DNA of 12,860 bases. Origin: CANLBN01 sp047629215. Its GTDB lineage: Bacteria > Pseudomonadota > Gammaproteobacteria > Pseudomonadales > Cellvibrionaceae. This document shows, piece after piece, positions 1 through 7,404 of the stretch (positions are counted from its first letter, which is position 1; each line of letters opens with the position of its first letter). The notes under the pieces were generated by a model. That model did not search any database. It had not been told where the DNA came from and worked only from the letters and a program-made list of their open reading frames with translations. The stretch covers positions 1-12,860 of the forward strand of contig JBLHWO010000094.1 of assembly GCA_047629215.1 (NCBI GenBank), written 5' to 3'. The translations under genes were made by a program, and so were the position numbers.

Positions 1-251
1 CCCATTTGTCCGCGTTTGTAAGACTGCTCCACACTGAGAAACTGTTTGCCATAAGACCAATGGTTGTAACCAATGGGCATGCCAACGGCGGAGTAGGCGT
101 CCATCATCTGCTCCGAACTGATGACCTCAATTTGATTGGGGTAGGTATCAAGTCCAAACTCTTTGGCAATTTTAGCAATTTCTTCGTTGTACCTCTCCAG
201 TAACTCAAAGGTCCATTCAGATTCGGTTGATATTGGCTCGCCTCTAGTCAT
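1..251 (-). CDS. spoVR: SpoVR family protein, N-terminal part (runs off window)
   Basis: This is the first 83 codons of a SpoVR/YcgB family protein, read from an ATG at 251 towards position 1. The segment contains the family hallmark MPIGYNHWSYGKQF, followed by SVEQSYKRGQMG, which I recognise from proteobacterial SpoVR. The name comes from a Bacillus spore-cortex protein. In non-sporulating proteobacteria the biochemical role is unknown, but the gene habitually follows prkA and yeaH and is linked to stationary phase. The ATG overlaps the yeaH stop as ATGA (251-248), so translational coupling with yeaH is likely. The N-terminus looks normal. The rest, usually around 500 residues in total, lies outside the window. 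Confidence 0.93.
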   Translation of the reverse strand, partial: MTRGEPISTESEWTFELLERYNEEIAKIAKEFGLDTYPNQIEVISSEQMMDAYSAVGMPIGYNHWSYGKQFLSVEQSYKRGQM

Positions 252-1522
252 TGGACCTTCTTCTGAAAAAGCTCACGAAATACGGGGTAGATATCAGAAG
301 CATCCACCAATTGTTTCATGGCAAAGGTTTTAGGGAAATCTTGCAAGACCTTTTCGTAGGTAGACCATAAGTCTTGATGGTCTCTATTGGTGATTTCAAG
401 ATAAGAAAAGTATTGAAGCTTGGGCAACAACTGTTCGGTTAATACTCGATAGCAATTAGCTGAGTCATCTTGCCAATTATCTCCATCAGAAGCCTGGGCA
501 CCATAGATATTCCATTGTGATGCGGGATAACGTTCATTTAATATTTCATTCATTAAATGTAAGGAGCTAGAAACGATGGTGCCACCGGTTTCCCTATCGT
601 AGAAAAATTCTTGCTCAGACACTTCCTTAGCACTGGTATGGTGACGAATAAATACTACCTCGGTGCGCTCGTAATTTCTTTGTAGAAAAAGATACAGCAA
701 CAAAAAAAATCGTTTAGCGATATCCTTTTTTTGTCGGTCCATTGACCCAGAAACATCCATAATACAAAACATAACAGCACGAGAACTGGGGACTGGATGC
801 TTGGCATGTAAGTTGTATTTGAGATCAAAGTCATCTAGCCAAGGGACGCGTTTTATTTTACGTTGCAGCTCGTCTAATTCTTTTTTAAGGGCCTGAATTT
901 CATTATCATCATGAGACTCATTATTTTTTGATTCTAAAGCTTCTATTTCACTTAAAAGAATTTTAACCCGCTTCCGTTTCTTGCCTGTCAAGGCAATTCG
1001 TCTTAAATTTGCGGATCGTAACGAACGGACAATATTAATTTTTCCTGGTGAGCCTTCATCACTAAAACCCGCACGCTTAAACTCAAACTCATCAGCTCCC
1101 GTAAGTTGGCGCTTAATAAGATTCGGCAATTCTAAATCTTCGAAAAGAAAATTGAGGAATTCTTCTTGGGTGATTTGAAAGGCAAAATCATCCATGCCAT
1201 CACCCGAATCACTAGCACCCGAATTGCCACCTTGACCTTGGGGTTGCTGCGGGCGTCTAATGTGATCACCTTGTGAAAATTTATCATTTCCTGGGTGGAC
1301 ACGGGTATTGCTGCCGCCACTCCCATGATGAAAGATGGGCTCACTAATATCTTTGCCAGGTATGCTGACTTTTTCACCCTTCTCCATGTCAGTGATTGAT
1401 CTTTTATCCACCGCATCGGATACGGCTTTTTTTATATGGTGCTTGTATCGACGTAAAAAGCGTTGTCTATTGACGGTGCTTTTTTTCTTTGAATTTAAAC
1501 GTCGATCGACAATGTAATTCAC
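248..1522 (-). CDS. yeaH: YeaH/DUF444 (UPF0229) family protein with VWA-like domain
   Basis: This 424-residue protein matches E. coli YeaH (UPF0229/DUF444) along its length. Landmarks are the basic N-terminus (VDRRLN, STVNRQRFLRRYK), the SIPGKDISEP and RVHPGND motifs near 53-80, and a Gly/Gln/Ser-rich linker at about 91-110. Lys/Glu-rich coiled-coil-like sequence spans 180-225. A C-terminal von Willebrand A-like domain carries the metal-site motif DVSGS at 256-260, then ETGGT at 311-315 and SDGD at 345-348. VWA proteins often pair with AAA+ ATPases, which fits its position after prkA, 105 bp downstream on the same strand. Its molecular function is not established. The start is GTG (1522-1520), preceded by AAAGGTGGT; the next in-frame Met is residue 46 and would remove conserved sequence. 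It overlaps spoVR by 4 bp. Confidence 0.95.
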   Translation of the reverse strand: MNYIVDRRLNSKKKSTVNRQRFLRRYKHHIKKAVSDAVDKRSITDMEKGEKVSIPGKDISEPIFHHGSGGSNTRVHPGNDKFSQGDHIRRPQQPQGQGGNSGASDSGDGMDDFAFQITQEEFLNFLFEDLELPNLIKRQLTGADEFEFKRAGFSDEGSPGKINIVRSLRSANLRRIALTGKKRKRVKILLSEIEALESKNNESHDDNEIQALKKELDELQRKIKRVPWLDDFDLKYNLHAKHPVPSSRAVMFCIMDVSGSMDRQKKDIAKRFFLLLYLFLQRNYERTEVVFIRHHTSAKEVSEQEFFYDRETGGTIVSSSLHLMNEILNERYPASQWNIYGAQASDGDNWQDDSANCYRVLTEQLLPKLQYFSYLEITNRDHQDLWSTYEKVLQDFPKTFAMKQLVDASDIYPVFRELFQKKVQ

Positions 1523-1627
1523 AGACCACCTTTATATAGAGACTATTTAGAAGCAAAATTATTGTTGTGCCAAAGCAAACCGAGAGCCTGTTGATGAAAC
1601 GTCGGCTTGCTACTTATGAATCAGCGT

Positions 1628-3550
1628 TTATTGAGACTTTCTTACTCGTAAATACCACTCCGACAATAGCCTAACTTGTTTTTCCGTATAGCCCCTAGAT
1701 ACCATGCGCTCGACAAAATCATTATGTTTTTTCTTATCATCGGCTGATGATTTTGTGTTAAATGATATGACCGGCAATAAATCTTCAGTGTTAGAAAACA
1801 TTTTTTTCTCAATTACACTGCGAAGTTTTTCGTAGCTACTCCATACCGGATTATTGCCATTGTTATTGGCGCGAGCTCTAAGCATAAAGTTAACAATTTC
1901 ATTCCGGAAATCTTTCGGGTTGCTGATGCCGGCCGGCTTTTCAATTTTTTCTAACTCCTCGTTTAACGCCGATCGATCGAGTATTTCACCTGTTTCAGGA
2001 TCGCGAAAATCTTGTTCCTGTATCCAAAAATCAGCATACATTACATAGCGATCAAAAATATTCTGGCCATATTCTGAATAAGATTCGAGATACGCGGTTT
2101 GGATTTCTTTACCAATAAACTCAACATAGCGTGGTGCCAAATGTTCTTTAATAAAAGACAGGTATCGATCGCTTGTTTCTTCTTGGAACTGCTCTTGCTC
2201 AATTTGCTGCTCAAGCACATACAGCAAATGTACTGGGTTAGCAGAGATTTCGGTGGCATCGAAATTAAACGCACGGGATAAAATTTTAAAGGCAAAGCGA
2301 GTGGATAGACCATTCATGCCTTCATCCACACCGGCCGCATCTTTATATTCTTGTAAAGATTTAGCTTTGGGGTCGGTATCTTTTAAATTTTCACCGTTGT
2401 AAACGCCCATTTTAGAAAATAGATTAGAGTTTTCAGGCACTTTCAAGCGTGATAGCACAGTAAATTGCGCCAGCATTTTTAAGGTGTCGGGCGCACAGGG
2501 AGATTTGGATAAAGAACTATTTTGCAGTAGCTTTTCATAAATATGTACTTCTTCAGACACTCGCAAACAGTAAGGCACTTTGACGGTGTAAACACGGTCA
2601 ATAAAAGCTTCGTTATTTTTATTATTCTTAAACGTCTGCCATTCCGATTCGTTAGAATGTGCCAACACTACCCCATCAAAAGGAATTGAGCCTAAGCCTT
2701 CGGTACTGTTGTAATTGCCTTCTTGAGTTGCTGTCAATAATGGATGCAGCACTTTAATCGGGGCTTTAAACATTTCCACAAATTCCATTATCCCTTGGTT
2801 TGCTCGACACAATCCTCCAGAAAAACTGTAGGCATCAGGATCATTTTGTGGGAAATCTTCCAGTTTTCTAATATCAACTTTACCCACCAGTGAAGAAATG
2901 TCCTGATTATTTTCATCGCCAGGTTCAGTTTTAGATACAGCGACCTGGTCAAGTATGGAAGGATAGACTTTTATCACGTTAAACTTACTTATGTCACCAC
3001 CATACTCATGGAGACGCTTCGCTGCCCAAGGTGACATAATGTTTTTTACATAGCGTGGAGCAATGCCGTAGTCTTCCTTCAAGATCTTTGAATCTTCTTC
3101 CGGGTCAAACAGGCCTAAAGGGGACTCGTAAATAGGGGAGCCTTCTAGGCAATAAATAGCTTGTTTTTCGATTAGTGTTTTTAACTTTTCAGCTAAAGAA
3201 GATTTTCCTCCCCCGACCGGGCCGAGTAAATACAATATTTGTTTCTTTTCTTCTAAGCCTTGTGCCGCATGAGTAAAGAAAGAGACGATTTGCTGAATTG
3301 CTTCTTCCATCCCATAAAAATCTTCAAAAACTTTATAACGTTTAATGATTTTATTGGAAAAAATTCGGCTTAGGTGTGTATCTTTCGAAGTGTCTACTAA
3401 CTCTGGTTCGCCGATGGCTTTTAAAAGCCGTTCTGCCGCCGAGGCATAGACTGATGGATCCGTCTTGCACAGGTCAAGATATTCCTGAATAGACAGGGTC
3501 TCTTGCTTCGTTGTTTCGTAGCGTTGTTGATAATGACTAAAAATGCTCAT
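1628..3550 (-). CDS. prkA: PrkA/YeaG family serine protein kinase with AAA+ domain
   Basis: This 640-residue protein has the usual PrkA/YeaG length and sequence. It opens with a PrkA-type N-terminus, and an AAA+ core carries the Walker A GPVGGGKSS at about 110-118 after the conserved AAQGLEEKKQILYLL stretch. Family blocks follow: NQGIMEFVEMFK, LLTATQEGNY, and SIPFDGVVLAHSNESEW. The C-terminal part corresponds to the PrkA domain, proposed to resemble eukaryotic protein kinases. E. coli YeaG and Bacillus PrkA act in starvation and stationary phase, where kinase activity has been reported. The ATG at 3550 has a strong Shine-Dalgarno (GAGGAGGC). It heads the prkA-yeaH-spoVR set. Upstream on the minus strand are TATAAC-like -10 sequences without a convincing -35; sigma-S control, as in E. 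coli, is possible but not shown. Confidence 0.96.
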   Translation of the reverse strand: MSIFSHYQQRYETTKQETLSIQEYLDLCKTDPSVYASAAERLLKAIGEPELVDTSKDTHLSRIFSNKIIKRYKVFEDFYGMEEAIQQIVSFFTHAAQGLEEKKQILYLLGPVGGGKSSLAEKLKTLIEKQAIYCLEGSPIYESPLGLFDPEEDSKILKEDYGIAPRYVKNIMSPWAAKRLHEYGGDISKFNVIKVYPSILDQVAVSKTEPGDENNQDISSLVGKVDIRKLEDFPQNDPDAYSFSGGLCRANQGIMEFVEMFKAPIKVLHPLLTATQEGNYNSTEGLGSIPFDGVVLAHSNESEWQTFKNNKNNEAFIDRVYTVKVPYCLRVSEEVHIYEKLLQNSSLSKSPCAPDTLKMLAQFTVLSRLKVPENSNLFSKMGVYNGENLKDTDPKAKSLQEYKDAAGVDEGMNGLSTRFAFKILSRAFNFDATEISANPVHLLYVLEQQIEQEQFQEETSDRYLSFIKEHLAPRYVEFIGKEIQTAYLESYSEYGQNIFDRYVMYADFWIQEQDFRDPETGEILDRSALNEELEKIEKPAGISNPKDFRNEIVNFMLRARANNNGNNPVWSSYEKLRSVIEKKMFSNTEDLLPVISFNTKSSADDKKKHNDFVERMVSRGYTEKQVRLLSEWYLRVRKSQ

Positions 3551-4055
3551 TTTTGCCTCCTCAATGTGTCAGCATTGATCATAAAGTGTGCGATAACATT
3601 TCGTTATAAATAGAGTTATCCCTCACAAATTACTTAAATAAATAACAAGTTCACTCTAAGCATAGTCTTTCGTACGAGTTATGCTGGGTAAAATATCAAA
3701 TTTTTGACAAGACAAGTTGTGATGCCCGCATGCTATTAAATGTCTGTATCAAACAACAGTAACAGCGGTTCATATGTATGCCACCTTCATGATGGCCTGT
3801 GATTCACAGCAAATAAAGCAACGTCGCACGATAGGCGTGCTTTACTTAACTTACATTGACTGTCTGCCCCTCTGTGTCAGGTACACGGTCTAGGTTACGT
3901 TGAAATTCCTACGGCCTTAGCTTATGGCGCGCTGAGATAAAACCCGTGAAGTTCATTGGGCTCCGACATTTTTTACAGACGGTAGTGGCCAAGTATTTTT
4001 GTAAACAATGACAGGCCGCTTCAGGGTGATAGCAATGCGAGGCCAATTGTACCGA

Positions 4056-4078
4056 GCGCCACAATAAGTAAGTGGCGC
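4056..4078. repeat. Short perfect inverted repeat (7-bp arms)
   Basis: GCGCCAC (4056-4062) and GTGGCGC (4072-4078) form a 7-bp GC-rich stem with a 9-base loop. Neither strand has a T-run after the stem, so it does not look like an intrinsic terminator. Its role is unknown. Confidence 0.5.
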
Positions 4079-4205
4079 AAGCACTTTACGGGAAATGTTC
4101 ATAGGGCCACGGTTCTACTTTCTCAAGCCTCTGTTCGCTTAATTTTCTATTTTCGATTCTTTCAAGTTGCTACTTAATATGGCTTAATGAGCGACTTAGT
4201 TTGCA

Positions 4206-4262
4206 CTTTTACCTAAACCCTTTAATTAAATAATTAGGCAGTAGTGGCGCGTTAGGTAAAAG
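4206..4262. repeat. Perfect 11-bp inverted repeat
   Basis: CTTTTACCTAA (4206-4216) and TTAGGTAAAAG (4252-4262) are exact reverse complements, separated by 35 bp. The right arm ends two bases before an ATG at 4265, so it would cover the ribosome-binding region of the small ORF there. It could be an operator, an attenuating RNA stem or the ends of a small element; nothing seen decides between these. Confidence 0.6.
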
Positions 4263-4264
4263 AG

Positions 4265-4387
4265 ATGTCGGAAATTGATCGGGTAAATACAAAACAACTA
4301 TTTCGTCCTTCCTCTTGTCAAGAAAAAGGTCCGCTCGAAACCAGAAGATATATTTATGGTGATATGATCAAAGTGTTAGGTAATTAA
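4265..4387 (+). CDS. Possible 40-residue small protein, unrecognised
   Basis: A 40-codon ORF runs from ATG 4265 to TAA 4385-4387. Its start reads MSEIDRVNTKQLF and its end DMIKVLGN. Only weak purine-rich sequence (AGGTAAAAGAG) precedes the ATG, and it lies inside the right arm of a perfect inverted repeat. A TTGCAC hexamer at 4202-4207 could be a -35, but I see no good -10 at the right distance. There is no signal peptide, no membrane segment and no family resemblance. Its low-complexity surroundings make chance a serious alternative. It is listed because it is the only start-to-stop frame with plausible signals in this gap. Confidence 0.2.
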   Translation: MSEIDRVNTKQLFRPSSCQEKGPLETRRYIYGDMIKVLGN

Positions 4388-4413
4388 GCCTGCACGGAAT
4401 GCCATATTCTTCT

Positions 4414-4431
4414 CCTGAAATTGGTTTCAGG
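4414..4431. other. Perfect hairpin downstream of ectR
   Basis: CCTGAAA (4414-4420), loop TTGG and TTTCAGG (4425-4431) form a perfect 7-bp stem about 70 bp beyond the ectR stop. There is no T-run on either side, so it is not a classical intrinsic terminator. It could still stabilise or end the ectR transcript. Confidence 0.35.
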
Positions 4432-4498
4432 CAGTAAATACATCCGAAAATATTGCTCAAACTGTCGTTCTTTTTTGGCTCCCGCTCCGGAGTTGTAA

Positions 4499-5020
4499 TT
4501 AACTTTTTGGTTTTTCGGGGTAGGCCTCAGGCTTTCCAATATCGGTGCCTTGGCGATCCAGAATGCCGACATCAAGCACTGGGGACGCATCAATATGCTG
4601 GGCGTCCATCATTTGTGCGATTCGCTGCAGGGAAGATATGATCATGGTTTGCTCCCATTCCTTCAGGTCGTCAAACTGACGGGTGAACTGTTCCTGTAAA
4701 GGGATGGGGGCCTCCTTTAGTATTTCCATGGCCTGGTCGGTGAGGTAGGCGTGAACCTTACGCTTATCTTTCCGAGAGCGTACACGGAAAACCAGTTTGC
4801 GTTTTTCCAGTCGATCAATAATGGTCGTTACAGTTGCTTGGCTAAGGCTCATTTCATTGGCAATCTCGCCAATAGTGACTTCACCTTTGTCTCGGATGGT
4901 TTGTAATAACAGCATCTGCGGCGCTGTTAGCCCCGTCGTTTTGGCAAGATGTTTGGAGTGGAGGTCAGTGGCCCGGATAACGCGCCGAAGCGCGATTAAA
5001 ACTTCTTGAATATTGTTCAA
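4499..5020 (-). CDS. ectR: MarR family transcriptional regulator of the ectoine operon (EctR/CosR-like)
   Basis: This 173-residue protein has the MarR winged-helix layout. An N-terminal dimerisation helix precedes LTAPQMLLLQTI (31-42), with a helix-turn-helix at about 47-73 (TIGEIANEMSLSQATVTTI). A basic wing (RSRKDKRKVHAYLT, 81-94) follows, then C-terminal helices. EctR proteins of halotolerant methylotrophs and CosR of vibrios are MarR-type repressors of ectABC. This gene lies divergently next to ectABC, and a match to the published EctR operator sits between them, so repression of ect genes is the likely role. The start is TTG (5020-5018), supported by GAGG five bases upstream; the next Met is residue 36, inside the fold. 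The last 25 or so residues (DRQGTDIGKPEAYP region) form an unusual polar tail beyond the MarR domain. Confidence 0.9.
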   Translation of the reverse strand: MNNIQEVLIALRRVIRATDLHSKHLAKTTGLTAPQMLLLQTIRDKGEVTIGEIANEMSLSQATVTTIIDRLEKRKLVFRVRSRKDKRKVHAYLTDQAMEILKEAPIPLQEQFTRQFDDLKEWEQTMIISSLQRIAQMMDAQHIDASPVLDVGILDRQGTDIGKPEAYPEKPKS

Positions 5021-5151
5021 AGGTACCTCACAGAAAAATCGCTAATTGACCATTGTATAGTATTTCCCTTGAACGTCATAAGTCTAACGGTAAGCGCTAA
5101 AGGTATCGGAGGCCTCTTCGAATAGCCAAACCAAGGCTACAGTGGGCTTTA

Positions 5152-5227
5152 AGCCTAAAAATCGCAGTTGAACCCACTGCGGTTGCCTAAGACGCAGAAC
5201 CTAAACCGCTTTTCACTTTTTTAGGCT
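5152..5227. repeat. Dispersed hairpin repeat, copy 1 (upstream of ectA)
   Basis: AGCCTAAAAA (5152-5161) and TTTTTAGGCT (5218-5227) are perfect 10-bp inverted arms. Inside lies a second stem, CGCAGT/ACTGCG (5163-5168 and 5175-5180). The 18 bases CCTAAAAATCGCAGTTGA (5154-5171) recur exactly, in reverse complement, at 12064-12081. This marks a dispersed intergenic element rather than a local operator. Its boundaries are uncertain; a related GCCTAAAAAGTT at 5253 may belong to it. Confidence 0.65.
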
Positions 5228-5390
5228 ACGGCCGGAGGGCGGCTACGAATTTGCCTAAAAAGTTCACTTTATATTCCGCACCTTAAACGCCCTCGCTACG
5301 ATCCATCGACCGCTTTTAGTAACAGCCTAAAATGAGATGAATTACTCAAGCCCACCGGGTATAGGGAAATTCCTCTGGGTACCTGAGTAT

Positions 5391-5408
5391 TGTTTAGTGT
5401 GCTATAGT
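5391..5408 (+). promoter_or_regulatory. Candidate EctR operator overlapping a -10 hexamer of ectA
   Basis: TGTTTAGT-GT-GCTATAGT resembles the EctR site reported for Methylomicrobium alcaliphilum, which I recall as TATTTAGT-GT-ACTATATA. The match is 14 of 18 positions with the same two-base spacer. The right half contains TATAGT (5403-5408), a good -10 hexamer, so bound repressor would block polymerase, as described for that organism. I see no convincing -35 about 17 bp upstream. It lies about 137 bp before the ectA start. Confidence 0.5.
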
Positions 5409-5459
5409 TAGAGTCCTAAGTATATATTATAGTTACCACTCGATTTTACTGTTAATATT

Positions 5460-5489
5460 TTGCTTGTAAAAAGCTTTTATATCTATATG
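5460..5489 (+). promoter_or_regulatory. Possible second ectA promoter
   Basis: TTGCTT (5460-5465) and TATATG (5484-5489), 18 bp apart, form a plausible sigma-70-type promoter about 55 bp upstream of the ectA start. The region is AT-rich, so chance matches are easy. Tandem ectA promoters are known in other halophiles. Confidence 0.3.
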
Positions 5490-5544
5490 GGGCTAAAGAT
5501 ATGTTTATACATCTACCTATATTGTTAATTTATATGGAGAATAC

Positions 5545-6042
5545 TTGACACCATCAAAGCATATTTCATTACGTTCGCCGGTAATGGAAGACGGTTTAGG
5601 CGTTTGGCGACTTGTGGCGTGCTGTCCACCACTGGACGCCAATTCTAGTTATTGCAATATGCTCCAGTGTAGTCATTTTGCGGGTACATCCGTAATCGCT
5701 GAGTCGGATCAAATTGTTGGTTTTATTTCAGCGTACAAGCTGCCGGATCGTCCAGATACTCTTTTTGTCTGGCAAGTGGCAGTGGGGGAAGAGGCTCGGG
5801 GATTGGGGTTGGCCTCACGCATGTTAGCTGAGCTTCTAGCTCGCCCAGACTGCGAGAAAGTTCGTTTTCTCGAAACTACGATTACCAGTAATAATAAAGG
5901 GTCTTGGGCCCTTTTTGACAGCCTGGCTAAGAAAATGGGCGTGACGTGTAAGTCCTCACCTTGGCTAGATAAACATAAACATTTTGATGGTTTGCACGAC
6001 TCGGAATCGCTAGTCCGTATCGGACCTTTCACGCACGCATAG
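5545..6042 (+). CDS. ectA: L-2,4-diaminobutyrate N-acetyltransferase (ectoine pathway step 2)
   Basis: EctA transfers an acetyl group from acetyl-CoA to the gamma-amino group of L-2,4-diaminobutyrate, giving the direct precursor of ectoine, in the cytoplasm. The 165-residue protein shows the EctA signature PLDANSSYCNMLQCSHF at 29-45. The GNAT acetyl-CoA motif is VWQVAVGEEARGLGLASRML, with the pyrophosphate-binding R85-G-L-G-L-A. The C-terminal GNAT part contains TTITSNNKGSWALF at 111-124. It is a single GNAT domain of normal family length. The start is TTG at 5545, chosen because GGAG lies five bases upstream. The first in-frame ATG (codon 14) would remove conserved N-terminal sequence. A four-codon frame, ATG-GAG-AAT-ACT-TGA (5534-5548), overlaps this start. 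ectB follows after 9 bp. Confidence 0.93.
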   Translation: MTPSKHISLRSPVMEDGLGVWRLVACCPPLDANSSYCNMLQCSHFAGTSVIAESDQIVGFISAYKLPDRPDTLFVWQVAVGEEARGLGLASRMLAELLARPDCEKVRFLETTITSNNKGSWALFDSLAKKMGVTCKSSPWLDKHKHFDGLHDSESLVRIGPFTHA

Positions 6043-6051
6043 AGAGATTGT

Positions 6052-7350
6052 ATGAAAATTTTTGAAGAGATTGAATCGGAAGTCATGAGTTATGGCCGTT
6101 CTTTTCCTCGTATATTTAATCGGGCCAAGGCCGAACATATGTGGGATGAAGAGGGTAATCAATACCTAGATTTTTTGGCAGGAGCGGGCACATTAAATTA
6201 CGGGCACAACAACCCCCTGTTTAAAAAGGTACTTTTGGAATATATCGAAAACGATGGCATTACCCATGGTCTGGATATGCTAACCAAGGCTAAAGGTGAA
6301 TTCCTGCAGGCTTTCAATGACTACATTCTCAAACCCAGGGGGATGAAGTATATGGTGCAATTCACCGGGCCAACGGGTACCAACGCGGTGGAAGCGGCGA
6401 TGAAAATTGCCCGCAACGTCACTGGCCAGCAAAATATAGTGGCTTTCACTAACGGATTTCATGGCGTGAGTTTAGGCTCACTCGCAGCAACTGGCAATTC
6501 TTACCACCGTGATGCGGCTGGCGTTAGCTTGAATGGGACGCATCGTATGCCCTACGATGGATATCTTGGCGACAACATCGATACTACCGAATACTTGGAT
6601 AAGGTCTTGTCGGACACCAGTAGCGGCATTAACTCGCCGGCGGCTGTCATTGTTGAAACTGTTCAAGGGGAAGGCGGTATCAACGTTGCCAGTATCGAGT
6701 GGCTCCTAAGTCTGCAGGCCGTGTGTAGAAAGCACGGTATATTATTGATTGTCGATGATATTCAGGCTGGGTGTGGACGTACTGGGGATTATTTTAGTTT
6801 TGAAGAGGCTGGTATCGAACCGGATATTATCACGCTGTCGAAGTCGCTAGGCGGATACGGGCTACCTTTTGCCGTTGTATTAATGAAACCCGAGCTGGAC
6901 CAATGGAAGCCGGGAGAGCACAACGGTACGTTTCGGGGTAATAACTTGGCCTTTGTAACCGCTAAGAAAGCAATTGAGCATTACTGGAGTGATATGGCGT
7001 TTTCACAAGAAATAAAGCGTAAAGGGCAATACATTTCTGAGCGCTTGAATAATATTGTTAGCCAGTACGGAGAAGGGAATTTTACCACCAGAGGGAGAGG
7101 TATGTTTCAAGGCATCAATTGTGTCAGCGGTGAGATTGCCGGGAAAATTACCCGTAATGCTTTCAAAAACGGACTAATTATTGAAACCAGTGGTGCCGAT
7201 GATCAGGTAGTGAAATTCTTTTGCCCGCTTATCATCAGTGATAAAAGTCTGGAAAAGGGTATTGATATTGTGGAGGCAGCTATTAAAGAAGTTTGCGCCA
7301 AGGAAGATGGTATTCCTGAAGAGAAGATCTATTTTGAGCAGGCATCATAG
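6052..7350 (+). CDS. ectB: Diaminobutyrate--2-oxoglutarate transaminase (ectoine pathway step 1)
   Basis: EctB is a PLP-dependent class-III aminotransferase. It converts L-aspartate-beta-semialdehyde to L-2,4-diaminobutyrate, with glutamate as amino donor. The 432-residue protein has the family length and motifs. These are GPTGTNAVEAAMKIAR (106-121, phosphate-binding region), NGFHGVSLGSLAATGN (134-149), VQGEGGIN (204-211) and DDIQAGCGRTG (235-245), whose first Asp contacts the PLP ring nitrogen. The Schiff-base lysine is expected at K264 in TLSKSLGG, followed by the GTFRGNN block. The N-terminal FEEIESEVMSYGRSFP is typical of EctB. The ATG at 6052 lies 9 bp after ectA with a weak GAGAG ribosome site, consistent with coupled translation in one operon. 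Confidence 0.96.
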   Translation: MKIFEEIESEVMSYGRSFPRIFNRAKAEHMWDEEGNQYLDFLAGAGTLNYGHNNPLFKKVLLEYIENDGITHGLDMLTKAKGEFLQAFNDYILKPRGMKYMVQFTGPTGTNAVEAAMKIARNVTGQQNIVAFTNGFHGVSLGSLAATGNSYHRDAAGVSLNGTHRMPYDGYLGDNIDTTEYLDKVLSDTSSGINSPAAVIVETVQGEGGINVASIEWLLSLQAVCRKHGILLIVDDIQAGCGRTGDYFSFEEAGIEPDIITLSKSLGGYGLPFAVVLMKPELDQWKPGEHNGTFRGNNLAFVTAKKAIEHYWSDMAFSQEIKRKGQYISERLNNIVSQYGEGNFTTRGRGMFQGINCVSGEIAGKITRNAFKNGLIIETSGADDQVVKFFCPLIISDKSLEKGIDIVEAAIKEVCAKEDGIPEEKIYFEQAS

Positions 7351-7404
7351 GCAGTCGTTGTCATGCAACTTTGGCTTGTTGATATAACGAAGTAAAGGAA
7401 AATT

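Larger units (their letters stand above)
3551..4264. other. Long intergenic region, no gene recognised
   Basis: About 700 bp upstream of prkA contains no recognisable gene on either strand. It holds small inverted repeats: CTGTG/CACAG at 3797-3809, GCGCCAC/GTGGCGC at 4056-4062 and 4072-4078, and a perfect 11-bp pair at 4206-4216 and 4252-4262. The octamer AGTGGCGC occurs at 4071-4078 and 4243-4250. On the minus strand, 3912-4085 is open for 58 codons without a start and is rich in Cys and His, with a CKKC pair. This might be gene debris, but I cannot assign it to a family. The prkA promoter should lie in the part nearest 3551. Confidence 0.6.
5021..5544. other. Divergent ectR-ectA intergenic region
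   Basis: This 524-bp gap contains no recognisable protein gene. The half nearest ectR holds a hairpin-forming repeat unit (5152-5227) and further GCCTAAAA motifs at 5253 and 5325. The half nearest ectA is AT-rich and holds the candidate EctR operator and promoters. The octamer TATAGTTA occurs at 5403-5410 and again at 5428-5435, exactly 25 bp apart. The gap is long for a divergent regulator/operon pair, which leaves room for several promoters and a long ect leader. Confidence 0.6.

Noticed and set aside
4211..4257. Integron attC site, suggested by ACCTAAAC and GCGTTAGGT
   Set aside because: The left core reads ACCTAAAC rather than RYYYAAC, the span is too short, and there are no internal attC boxes, cassette or integrase.
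4375..4404. Nine-codon minus-strand ORF with an AGGAGA ribosome-like site
   Set aside because: It is only nine codons (MAFRAGLIT). The AGGAGA overlaps the hairpin at 4414-4431, and there is no promoter or conservation evidence.
4384..4593. 69-codon minus-strand ORF
   Set aside because: It overlaps the end of ectR in another frame, has no ribosome site and no recognisable family.
5709..6086. Antisense 125-codon ORF over ectA
   Set aside because: It is a shadow frame opposite a clear ectA gene and has no family features.
7351..7404. Sigma-54 promoter before ectC, as reported in Halomonas
   Set aside because: No TGGCAC-N5-TTGC pattern with the required GG and GC spacing was found in the ectB-ectC gap.
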